This document shows positions 33,042 to 40,409 of a stretch of DNA of 40,409 nucleotides, piece after piece. The translations under genes and the position numbers were made by a program. The number at the start of each line of letters is the position of its first letter. Positions within the stretch are counted from its first letter, which is position 1. The DNA comes from CAYJPV01 sp964547975. Its GTDB lineage: Bacteria > Acidobacteriota > Vicinamibacteria > Vicinamibacterales > JAKQTR01. The stretch lies in contig CAZJRM010000015.1 of the NCBI GenBank assembly GCA_964547975.1, positions 1 through 40,409 on the forward strand, read 5' to 3'. The notes beneath the pieces were generated by a model. It saw nothing but the letters and a program-made list of their open reading frames with translations, made no database searches and was not told the DNA's origin.

Positions 33042-34603
33042 AACGGGCGGCCCTGGCCCGGCGCCTGCGGCTTCGGCAGCGGCTTGCGCGGGAGCCGCTG
33101 ATCGCGGTTCGCCGTGTGGTAGACGAACGACGCCACGATGACCGCGTTCTTCATCATGTCGCCCGGCTGAACCCGTTCGAGCACGTCCATGTTCGAGTGG
33201 TGCGTGACCGTGTCGTACTCGATCTCGTCCTGGATGAACTGGAAGCCCGGGATGCCGACCGCATCGAACGCCAGGTGGTCGGTGCCCCCCGTGTTGCGGA
33301 TCGTCAGCGTCGACATGCCGATGTTGTGGAAGGGTTCCATCCACGCCGCGAAGATCGGTGCGACGGCTTCGTTACCCTGCAGGTAGACGCCCCGAATCGC
33401 CCCCGTGCCGTTGTCGACGTTGAAGTACCCGGACAGCTTCTCGTGTTCGGGTTTGAGCGCCATCGTCGAACGATCGGCGAAGTGTTCCGTCGCGTACGCC
33501 CGCGACCCGAGCAGGCCCTGTTCTTCACCGCCCCAGAGGCCGATGCGGACCGTGCGTCGCATCTTCAGGCCGGACGCCTTGAGGATGCGCAGCGCTTCGA
33601 GCATCACCGCTGAACCCGCTGCGTTGTCCGTGGCGCCCGTGCCCGCGTGCCAGCCATCGAAGTGCCCGCCGATCATCACCACTTCGGGCGCCAGCTTCGG
33701 ATCGCTGCCCGGGATCTCGCCGACGATGTTGAAGGCGTTGAGATCGTCGAGGTAGAAGTGGTTGCGAACGTCGAGTTCGAGGCTCACCGGGACGTTCTTC
33801 GCCAGGAGGCGCACGATGCGGTTGTAGTGCTCGACGGCCATGACCAATTGCGGCAGTGCGGCCGGCTGCTTGGGGTCGCGCGGGCCGCCGCTGCTGACGA
33901 AGACGGTGCCGCCCTGTCCCAGCCGGCTCGGTTCGACGAGCATCACGACGCCTTCGGCCTTGAGGAACTCCGTGCGCCGGCGCGCGACCTCGGGATCGCC
34001 CATGTTGAACGCACGGCGGGCCACCGGACCGACCGGCTGCGACTCCATCTCGTCGAGTTCCTTGTCGGTGAAGCGCGTCGCGAGCGGCTGCCACTGGGCC
34101 TGCACCTCGCGGGGCGGCGCCGTGAAGACGATCTTGCCGCCGAGCTTGCCCTTGTACTTGTCGAAGTCCGCTGCGGTCTCGATCGTGGCGAAGACCGCCT
34201 CGGCGGTCACCGGGCCGTTCGTGCCCGGCGTCCAGGCCTTCGGGTACGCGATGATCGGCCACTTCGTCGGCGCGATGGCGTGCACGACCGTGCGTTCGTT
34301 ACTCCAGCCCTGGCCGAAGGAGAACGGCTCGGATTTCACGTTCGCCAGGCCCCACTCGGTCATGAGCGTCTTGACGTACTCGGCGGCGGCGCGGTGGCTC
34401 GGCGAGTTCGTGAGCCGGCCGCCGTACACGTCGGTCAGCGTGGCGGTGATGTCCATGACCTTCGATCGCTGGAGGCCTTCCTCCTTGATCTTGAAGACGG
34501 CGTCGTAGTCGACCTTGTCGGCCGACTGGGCGAGGGGGAACGCGGCGGTCAGCACGAGCGCGCCGGCCAGGGCCAGCACGCGCGCACGTCGGGGAGCCTT
34601 CAT
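33038..34603 (-). CDS. Secreted M28 family metallopeptidase
   Basis: The 521-residue exported zinc peptidase has a signal peptide (ARVLALAGALVLTAAFPLAQ), a PA-domain-like insert (about residues 110-260) and the M28 catalytic domain. The ligands are visible in order: His and Asp in MIGGHFDGWHAG, Asp in GATDNAAGSAV, the catalytic Glu pair in LWGGEEQGLLG, Asp in YFNVDNGTGAI and His in DTVTHHSNMD. It is likely an aminopeptidase or carboxypeptidase of the glutamate carboxypeptidase II-like group. The ATG at 34603 has GGAGG at 8 nt; the frame to 34642 has no ribosome site. The C-terminus is Pro/Lys-rich. Confidence 0.9.
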   Translation of the reverse strand: MKAPRRARVLALAGALVLTAAFPLAQSADKVDYDAVFKIKEEGLQRSKVMDITATLTDVYGGRLTNSPSHRAAAEYVKTLMTEWGLANVKSEPFSFGQGWSNERTVVHAIAPTKWPIIAYPKAWTPGTNGPVTAEAVFATIETAADFDKYKGKLGGKIVFTAPPREVQAQWQPLATRFTDKELDEMESQPVGPVARRAFNMGDPEVARRRTEFLKAEGVVMLVEPSRLGQGGTVFVSSGGPRDPKQPAALPQLVMAVEHYNRIVRLLAKNVPVSLELDVRNHFYLDDLNAFNIVGEIPGSDPKLAPEVVMIGGHFDGWHAGTGATDNAAGSAVMLEALRILKASGLKMRRTVRIGLWGGEEQGLLGSRAYATEHFADRSTMALKPEHEKLSGYFNVDNGTGAIRGVYLQGNEAVAPIFAAWMEPFHNIGMSTLTIRNTGGTDHLAFDAVGIPGFQFIQDEIEYDTVTHHSNMDVLERVQPGDMMKNAVIVASFVYHTANRDQRLPRKPLPKPQAPGQGRPF

Positions 34604-34688
34604 GCGGATGTCCTCCGGAAGAGTGGTCGGATGAACGATCACGATACCGGGCGGCGGCCGGCGGGGTCAAGGCGGGCCACCCCTGTGG

Positions 34689-34694
34689 TACCAT
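34689..34694 (+). promoter_or_regulatory. Possible -10 box (TACCAT)
   Basis: TACCAT lies 67 nt before the M23 peptidase start in the 158-base divergent gap. No clear -35 box. The rest of the gap shows GC-rich sequence with no site I can support. Confidence 0.25.
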
Positions 34695-34761
34695 CGGGAG
34701 GCCATCCCGGACATGCGGCGTCCCGCCCGTCCGACACGGGCGCGGGCACGTCGAACGCGAT

Positions 34762-36036
34762 ATGGCTTCGAGTGTGTACAAGCTCCGCCGTCCGGCCATC
34801 CTGGCCACCGCCGCCGCTGCCTGCGTGGTGTCGCTGTTCGCCTCGTCGTGCGCGAAGGACGAGCCTCCTCCCGCCGGGCCGCGCGCGACGGCCGACCGCC
34901 GCCTTCCGAGGGACAGCGAAGACGTGAAGGGCACCGTGCCCAACGGGACGTCGCTGGCCGAGTTGCTGCGGGCGCACGTGTCCCCTGAAACCGCCCACGC
35001 GGCGGTGACGGCCATCGCCGCGGCGTTCGACCCGAGGAAACTGCGGGCACACCAGCCGTTCGTGCTGACGCGGGCGTTCTCGGGCGAGTTGCGCGCGTTC
35101 CGCTACGAAATCGACGACGACCGCTACCTGCACGTCGGGTCGGCGTCGCCGTCGACCCCGGGCGTGATGAAGGCCGAGGTGCTGGCCTACGCGCGCACGG
35201 ACGCGCCGGCGTCCGTGTCCGGCACGATCGACACGGACACGCCGTCGTTGTTCGAGTCGATGGAGAAGGCCGGCGAGAAGGTCGACCTGTCGATCGAGCT
35301 GGCCGCGATCTTCGCCGGCGAGATCGACTTCAACAGCGAGCTGCAGCCCGGCGACCACTACCGGCTCGCCTTCGACAAGATCACGCGCGAAAACGGTACG
35401 GTGGCCTACGGCGCCATTCACGCGGCGGAGTTTTTCAACGACGGCCGGACGCTGACGGCGATCCGGTTCGTGCTGCCGGACGGCAAGCCGGGGTACTTCG
35501 ACGGGAATGGCCGGTCGCTCAAGCGGTTCTTCCTGAAGTCGCCGCTGAAGTTCGAGCCGAGGATTACCTCGCGATTCTCGTACAGCCGGAAACACCCGGT
35601 CCTCAACGTTCGCCGGGCGCACCTCGGCGTGGACTACGCCGCGCCGGTCGGGGCGCCGGTGATCGCGGTGTCGAACGGTGTCGTGTCTCGCGCGGGATTC
35701 TCGGGCGACGCGGGTCGGCTCGTGGCGATCCGCCACGCGAGCGGGTACGAGAGCCTGTACTTGCACTTGTCCTCGATCGCCGTGAAGGTGGGCCAGCGTG
35801 TCAGCCAGGGAGACGTCGTCGGCAAAGTTGGGTCGTCGGGGCTCTCGACGGGGCCGCACCTCGACTACCGGTTGAAGAAGAACGGCACCTACGTCAATCC
35901 CATCGCGGAGCATCGCAAGATGCCGCCAGGCGATCCGATTCCCGCGGCGTTGATGGCCGACTTCCACAAGGCGCGTGACGCCGCCCTCGCGCGTCTGAAG
36001 GCAGATCGTGAGGCAGGGCTTGGTGCTGGCCGGTGA
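34762..36036 (+). CDS. M23 family peptidase (LytM-like), probable lipoprotein
   Basis: It is predicted to act on peptidoglycan cross-links in the envelope. The 424-residue product begins with a signal sequence ending in FASSCAKDE, a weak lipobox with Cys at about residue 30. A LysM-like/OapA-type middle part (VPNGTSLAELLRAHV; LSIELAAIFAGEIDF) precedes the LytM domain: HLGVDYAAP (His287, Asp291), YLHLS (His335) and GPHLDYRL (His366, Asp368). The last motif normally reads HxH; the second His, a zinc ligand, is Asp here. It may be inactive or may bind its metal differently. The domain order resembles MepM/ShyA-type endopeptidases. Confidence 0.85.
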   Translation: MASSVYKLRRPAILATAAAACVVSLFASSCAKDEPPPAGPRATADRRLPRDSEDVKGTVPNGTSLAELLRAHVSPETAHAAVTAIAAAFDPRKLRAHQPFVLTRAFSGELRAFRYEIDDDRYLHVGSASPSTPGVMKAEVLAYARTDAPASVSGTIDTDTPSLFESMEKAGEKVDLSIELAAIFAGEIDFNSELQPGDHYRLAFDKITRENGTVAYGAIHAAEFFNDGRTLTAIRFVLPDGKPGYFDGNGRSLKRFFLKSPLKFEPRITSRFSYSRKHPVLNVRRAHLGVDYAAPVGAPVIAVSNGVVSRAGFSGDAGRLVAIRHASGYESLYLHLSSIAVKVGQRVSQGDVVGKVGSSGLSTGPHLDYRLKKNGTYVNPIAEHRKMPPGDPIPAALMADFHKARDAALARLKADREAGLGAGR

Positions 36037-36047
36037 GGCTGGTGTGG

Positions 36048-36067
36048 GGCAGGGCTTCAGCCCTGCC
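36048..36067. repeat. GGCAGGGC-TTCA-GCCCTGCC hairpin
   Basis: A perfect 8-bp stem with a TTCA loop stands between the M23 and GH31 genes. Its first 11 bases plus G (GCAGGGCTTCAG) recur at 38429-38440 before the next gene, there without the second half of the stem. It looks like a small REP-type dispersed palindrome. Confidence 0.5.
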
Positions 36068-36104
36068 GGTATTGATGCAGCGTGACAGCCTCCCGGAGGT
36101 CCCC

Positions 36105-38417
36105 GTGCGCGCGTTCGCCTGTGGCGCCATTGCCCTCGTCCTGGCCACGATCTCACCGGGCGCGTCGGCGCCCGCCGCGATCACGGCGGCCGGCCGCCCC
36201 GCCGAACTCATCGTCCGTCCTGCCGGCCCGCACAGCGTGCGGATCACACTGAAGCCGCTCGGGGTCACCGTCGATGACGCGGAGAATCCGGCGCTCGCCA
36301 CGCGTCCGCCGGCGCCCCCCGCGCTTCGACTGACGGTGCTGGCCGGTCACCGCGCAGTGTCCGTCGGCACCCTTCGTGTCGACGTCCTGCCCAATCCGCT
36401 GACCGTCATCATCAAGAACCGGGCGGGCGGGACGATCCAGGAACTGTCGTTCGAACCGGACGGCCGCGTCACGTTCGAGACGGGGCATGCGCCGGTCCTC
36501 GGGCTTGGTGAAGGCGGACCGCGCCCCGCGCGCGGGGACGACTGGCGTCGCACCCCCGTGCAGTTCGACCGTCGAGGGGCGTTCGACACGATGGAGCCCC
36601 GGTGGCAGGCTGACATGTACGGCTCGCGCAATCCGGCGCCGGTCCTGTTCGGCACCGCCGGATGGGGACTGTTCGTCGCCGCCCCGTGGGTGACGGTGGA
36701 CCTGCGCCACGCGGCCCGAGGGGTCTTCCAGCCGGTGGCACCCGACGCCTCTGCGGCGCCGCAGACCGAGGGCAATCAGCAGCAGGCGCTCGGCAAGGGC
36801 CTGCCTCCGGCGTCGTCGTTCGTGCCCGGGTTGTTCGACGTGTTCGTGTTCGACGCGTCCGACCCGGCCGCTGCGCTGAGAGACTTCGCCGCGGTCACCG
36901 GCCCGGCCGCGATGCCGCCACGCTGGGCCCTCGGCTACATGCAGTCGCACCGCACGCTCGAAGACGACCGGCAGATGCTCGCGATCGTGGACACGTTCCG
37001 GCAGAAACGGTTGCCGCTCGACGCGGTCATCTATCTCGGTACCGGGTTCGCGCCGCGCGGGTGGAATACCACGCAGCCGTCGTTCACGTTCAACCCCGAC
37101 GTGTTCACGCGTGACGCGCGCACGGTGATCGCCGACATCCACGCCCGGCACGCGAAGGTCGTGGTGCACGTGGTGCCATGGGACCGCGACACGCTGCCCA
37201 CGCTCGATGCCTCGACCATGACGGATTACTGGCAGCAGCACGTCGGCCTCGTCGACGCGGGGGTCGACGCGTTCTGGCCCGACGAAGGGGACTGGTTCAA
37301 TCTCCACGAACGCGTGAAGCGCCACCAGCTCTATTACCGGGGGCCGCTTTCCACGCGGCCGAACGTGAGGCCGTGGCACCTGCAGCGCAACGGCTACCCC
37401 GGGATCGCGCAGTGGGGCGGGTGGGTCTGGTCGGGCGACACGGACTCGTCGTGGAAGACGCTCGAAGCGCAGGTGGCGGTCGGGCTCAACTACTCGTTGA
37501 GCATCGGTCCGTTCTGGGGCTCCGATATCGGCGGCTTCTATCCGAACAGCGAACTGACGGGCGAACTCTACGCGCGGTGGTTCCAGTTCGCGGCGTTCTG
37601 CGGTTCGTTCCGGTCGCACGGGCGCGTGTGGTGGACACGCCTGCCCTGGGGCTGGGGGCTGGATGATGTCGGGCCGCGGGAATACGGAAACCGGAACGCG
37701 CCGATTCCGGCCGACGATCCGCGCAACATCCTGCCGTCGGAACTGAAGAACCCGGCCATCGAGCCCATCGCGCGGAGGTACGCCGAGCTGCGGTACCAGT
37801 TGCTGCCGTACACCTACACCCTCGCGCGCGAGGCGCGAGACACCGGGCTGCCGCTCATGCGCGCGATGTGGCTGCACTATCCGCACGATGCGACGGCACG
37901 GGGGATGGGCACGCAGTACCTCTGGGGGCGCGACCTGCTGATCGCGCCCGTGTTCACGAAGGCGGCCGTGTCGCGTTCGGTCTACCTGCCGCGGGGCACC
38001 TGGTACGACTGGTGGACCGGCGCGCGCGAAGAGGGCGGACGCTCGGTCGAGCGCGCCGTCGACCTCGCGACGATGCCAATCTACGTACGGGCGGGCGCGA
38101 TCGTGCCCGTGGATCCCGTGCGGCAGTACGCGGACGAGCCGGTTGCCGAGCCGACCACGATCCGTGTCTATACGGGCGCGGACGGCACGTTCACGCTGTA
38201 CGACGATGACGGGATCAGCCAGGAGTACCTGACGGGGAAGGGCGCCTGGACGCGGTTCGCGTGGAGCGACGCGAGCCGTCGACTGACGGTCGAGTCCGCG
38301 GCGCCCGCCGGGACGATCGGCACCGCGGTGCCGCGCACGTTCATCGTCCGCCTCGAGCCGGAGGGCGTGCCGCGCACGGTCCGGTTCGACGGCACGTCGC
38401 TGCGTGTGACGTTCTGA
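36105..38417 (+). CDS. Secreted glycoside hydrolase, family 31
   Basis: The 770-residue exported enzyme is expected to cleave alpha-glucosides or alpha-xylosides. It has a signal peptide (RAFACGAIALVLATISPGASA), an N-terminal beta-sandwich, the (beta/alpha)8 barrel and C-terminal beta domains (LPRGTWYDWWTGA, GADGTFTLYDDDGISQEY). The catalytic nucleophile is Asp393 in AFWPDEGDWF and the acid/base is Asp445 in WSGDTDSSW. Other family motifs are GLGEGGPRP and GSDIGGFYP. The start is GTG at 36105 with GGAGGT at 4 nt; earlier in-frame starts (36033, 36075) would put extra residues, and the hairpin, before the signal peptide. Substrate cannot be decided from sequence. Confidence 0.88.
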   Translation: MRAFACGAIALVLATISPGASAPAAITAAGRPAELIVRPAGPHSVRITLKPLGVTVDDAENPALATRPPAPPALRLTVLAGHRAVSVGTLRVDVLPNPLTVIIKNRAGGTIQELSFEPDGRVTFETGHAPVLGLGEGGPRPARGDDWRRTPVQFDRRGAFDTMEPRWQADMYGSRNPAPVLFGTAGWGLFVAAPWVTVDLRHAARGVFQPVAPDASAAPQTEGNQQQALGKGLPPASSFVPGLFDVFVFDASDPAAALRDFAAVTGPAAMPPRWALGYMQSHRTLEDDRQMLAIVDTFRQKRLPLDAVIYLGTGFAPRGWNTTQPSFTFNPDVFTRDARTVIADIHARHAKVVVHVVPWDRDTLPTLDASTMTDYWQQHVGLVDAGVDAFWPDEGDWFNLHERVKRHQLYYRGPLSTRPNVRPWHLQRNGYPGIAQWGGWVWSGDTDSSWKTLEAQVAVGLNYSLSIGPFWGSDIGGFYPNSELTGELYARWFQFAAFCGSFRSHGRVWWTRLPWGWGLDDVGPREYGNRNAPIPADDPRNILPSELKNPAIEPIARRYAELRYQLLPYTYTLAREARDTGLPLMRAMWLHYPHDATARGMGTQYLWGRDLLIAPVFTKAAVSRSVYLPRGTWYDWWTGAREEGGRSVERAVDLATMPIYVRAGAIVPVDPVRQYADEPVAEPTTIRVYTGADGTFTLYDDDGISQEYLTGKGAWTRFAWSDASRRLTVESAAPAGTIGTAVPRTFIVRLEPEGVPRTVRFDGTSLRVTF

Positions 38418-38441
38418 TCTGGGTTGGCGCAGGGCTTCAGC

Positions 38442-38447
38442 TACAAT
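38442..38447 (+). promoter_or_regulatory. Possible -10 box (TACAAT)
   Basis: TACAAT matches the -10 consensus in five of six positions, 19 nt before the CocE-like gene, directly after the partial GCAGGGCTTCAG repeat. No good -35 box at 16-18 nt. Confidence 0.35.
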
Positions 38448-38466
38448 CTCCCCACCGGAGATTCCG

Positions 38467-40392
38467 ATGTTGCCCAAGCCGCGTGTGTTCGCCCTTGCCG
38501 CCCTCGTTGCCGTCGCGCTGCCCCTGGCGGCGCAGCAGCCGTCCTCGTCCGGCGCCGATCGTGTCCGTGAGCGATACACGAAGTACGAGTTCCGCGTCCC
38601 GATGCGCGACGGCGTACGCCTGTTCACGTCGGTCTACGTGCCGAAAGACACGTCGCGAACGTATCCGTTCCTGGTGACGCGGACGCCGTACAGCGTGGGC
38701 CCCTACGGCATCGACCACTACCGCGCGTCACTCGGGCCGTCGGAGCACTTCGAGCGCGAAGGGTTCATCTTCGTGAATCAGGACGCGCGCGGCCGCTACA
38801 TGTCGGAAGGTGAATTTAAGCAGGTGCGACCGCACGTGCCCGACAAACGCGGGCCGAAGGACGTGGACGAGAGCAGCGACATGTACGACACCGTCGAGTG
38901 GCTGCTCGCCAACATCCCGAACCACAACGGCCGTGTCGGCATGGTGGGCGTGTCGCAGCCGGGGTTCCATGTGGCCGCCAGTATCATCGACGCGCATCCC
39001 GCGTTGAAAGCGGCGTCGCCGCAGGCGCCGACGGCCGACTACTACATGGGTGACGATGTGTACCACAACGGCGCGTTCATGCTGGGCGCCAACTTCGGGT
39101 TCTACAGCGGGTTCAGGCCGCGCGAAGGCGGCCCGGCGGCGCCGGCGCCCGGCGGCCAGCGTTTCGATATGGGCACGCCGGATGCGTACGACTTCATGCT
39201 GGGCCTGCCACCGCTGGCCGACGTGAACGCGAAGCTGTTCGGCGGCAAGGCGACGTACTGGCAGGAAATCGTCGACCACCCGAACTATGACGAGTTCTGG
39301 CAGATCCGGTCGGTGTGGAAACACACGAAGAACATCACGCCGGCCATCCTCAACGTCGGCGGGTGGTTCGACGCCGAAGACCCGATGGGACCGCTCCACA
39401 TGTTCCGTTCGATCGAACGGCTGAGTCCGAAGACGGCAAATTTCCTCGTGATGGGGCCGTGGTCGCACGGCGGGTGGGGGCGTGGACCCGGGGACCGGCT
39501 GGGCAACGTCAACGTGGCCGTCCGGACTGGAGACGTGTTCCGGCAGGAGATGCAGTTCGCCTTCTTCATGCACTACCTGAAGGGCACGCCGCTGCCGCCG
39601 ACGTTCAGGAAAGCGCAGACGTTCGCGACGGGTGTCAACGAGTTCAGGCGTCACGAGGAGTGGCCGCCGAAGGGCGTCACGCCGCTCGTGGTGAGCGTGG
39701 CGCCCGGCGGGCGGCTGCTGGCCGGCGCCGCGGCGGGCGTGAACACCTTCGACGAATACGTCAGCGACCCGAACAGGCCGGTGCCGTACGTGGGCTACAT
39801 CGCCGGGGGGATGACGGGTGACTACATGACGGAAGACCAGCGGTTCGCCGCGCGTCGTCCCGACGTGCTGGTCTATGCGTCGCCGGTCCTCGACGAGGAC
39901 CTGGCGGTGGCCGGGCCCATCGGCGTGAAGCTGTCCGTGTCGACCACGGGCACCGACAGCGACTTTGTCGTCAAGGTGATTGACGTCTATCCGAACGACT
40001 ATCCGCAGCCCGAGTGGCCGTCGGCCGCACCCGGCCAGCCGCCGGTGCCTCGCCCATCGAACTACGTACGGATGGGCGGCTACCAGCAACTCGTGCGTGG
40101 CGAGCCGTTCCGCGCGAAGTTCCGCAGGAGTTTCGAGAAGCCCGAGGCGATGTCGCCCGGTGAACGCACGGCCATCGACTTCGATCTGCCGGACGTGCAT
40201 CACGTATTCCGGCGCGGCCACCGCGTCATGGTGCAGATCCAGAGTTCGTGGTTCCCGCTCGTGGATCGCAACCCGCAGCAGTTCCTGGAGATCCCGAAGG
40301 CGAAACGCGAGGACTTCCGCAAGGCCACGCAGCGTGTGTATCACGGCACCAGCCTGACGCTGCCGGTCGAGTCTGGCGCCTGGCCGAAGTAG
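38467..40392 (+). CDS. Secreted CocE/NonD family hydrolase (S15-like)
   Basis: The 641-residue exported serine hydrolase has a signal peptide (RVFALAALVAVALPLAAQQ), an X-Pro dipeptidyl-peptidase (S15) type alpha/beta domain and a C-terminal jelly-roll domain. The triad is visible: Ser163 in VGVSQPGFHVA, Asp302 in GGWFDAEDPMG and His334 in GPWSHGGWGR. The elbow reads GVSQPG where most members have GxSYxG. The C-terminal part (VHHVFRRGHRVMVQIQSSWFP) is typical of the family. The ATG at 38467 is preceded by GGAG at about 7 nt. It may be an acyl-amino-acid or ester hydrolase. Only 17 bases of window follow the stop. Confidence 0.9.
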   Translation: MLPKPRVFALAALVAVALPLAAQQPSSSGADRVRERYTKYEFRVPMRDGVRLFTSVYVPKDTSRTYPFLVTRTPYSVGPYGIDHYRASLGPSEHFEREGFIFVNQDARGRYMSEGEFKQVRPHVPDKRGPKDVDESSDMYDTVEWLLANIPNHNGRVGMVGVSQPGFHVAASIIDAHPALKAASPQAPTADYYMGDDVYHNGAFMLGANFGFYSGFRPREGGPAAPAPGGQRFDMGTPDAYDFMLGLPPLADVNAKLFGGKATYWQEIVDHPNYDEFWQIRSVWKHTKNITPAILNVGGWFDAEDPMGPLHMFRSIERLSPKTANFLVMGPWSHGGWGRGPGDRLGNVNVAVRTGDVFRQEMQFAFFMHYLKGTPLPPTFRKAQTFATGVNEFRRHEEWPPKGVTPLVVSVAPGGRLLAGAAAGVNTFDEYVSDPNRPVPYVGYIAGGMTGDYMTEDQRFAARRPDVLVYASPVLDEDLAVAGPIGVKLSVSTTGTDSDFVVKVIDVYPNDYPQPEWPSAAPGQPPVPRPSNYVRMGGYQQLVRGEPFRAKFRRSFEKPEAMSPGERTAIDFDLPDVHHVFRRGHRVMVQIQSSWFPLVDRNPQQFLEIPKAKREDFRKATQRVYHGTSLTLPVESGAWPK

Positions 40393-40409
40393 ACGTCGTG
40401 CACGCTTCG

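Noticed and set aside
36153..38627. 824-codon minus-strand frame
   Set aside because: Antisense shadow of the GH31 gene.

Overview
This is a very GC-rich bacterial window. Its gene repertoire fits the Acidobacteriota, probably Vicinamibacteria-like: secreted S9, M28, M23 and CocE-type hydrolases, a CBM9/DUF5916 outer-membrane-type barrel protein, GH31 and GH77 enzymes, and DUF4199. The taxonomic call is inference from gene content; there is no rRNA or other marker in the window. I saw no tRNA, rRNA, CRISPR array, phage or transposase. A run of 10 Ns at 27198-27207 is an assembly gap.

Layout. 1-236: G-rich dispersed repeat plus leader. 237-3629: ilvB-ilvN-ilvC, the first steps of branched-chain amino acid synthesis, closed by a strong hairpin. 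3803-9020: small single-gene units (zinc-ribbon protein, lytic transglycosylase, secreted Cys-repeat protein, MIO-type ammonia-lyase, bacteriohemerythrin, GNAT). 9164-19019: an unbroken co-directional run. It starts with four genes that look like a peptide or amide ligase pathway (GCS2-type carboxylate-amine ligase, ATP-grasp, circularly permuted ATP-grasp, class-I glutamine-amidotransferase-like protein). It continues with aroH-tyrA (aromatic amino acids), a DUF4199 membrane protein and nadA-nadC-nadB (de novo NAD). 19020-19998: a secreted hypothetical protein between inverted G/C-rich repeat arrays. 19999-24341: an esterase, a rhodanese, a small Cys/His protein and a Ca-type P-ATPase. 24478-27690: DUF5916 protein and universal stress protein, separated by the gap. 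27744-40392: S9 peptidase, aminotransferase with malQ, M28 peptidase, M23 peptidase, GH31 and a CocE-like hydrolase.

The strongest candidate for something new is at 20756-21178. An exported rhodanese domain is interrupted by one in-frame TGA exactly at the catalytic cysteine position. The same frame then continues for 46 codons as a perfectly normal rhodanese C-terminus, and a GC-rich hairpin of bacterial SECIS type lies about 21 nt after the TGA. The simplest reading is a selenocysteine rhodanese. The second candidate is the four-gene ligase cluster at 9164-13850, whose product is unknown to me. The third is the set of G-rich intergenic repeats, which seem to supply stop codons and ribosome binding sites to neighbouring genes.
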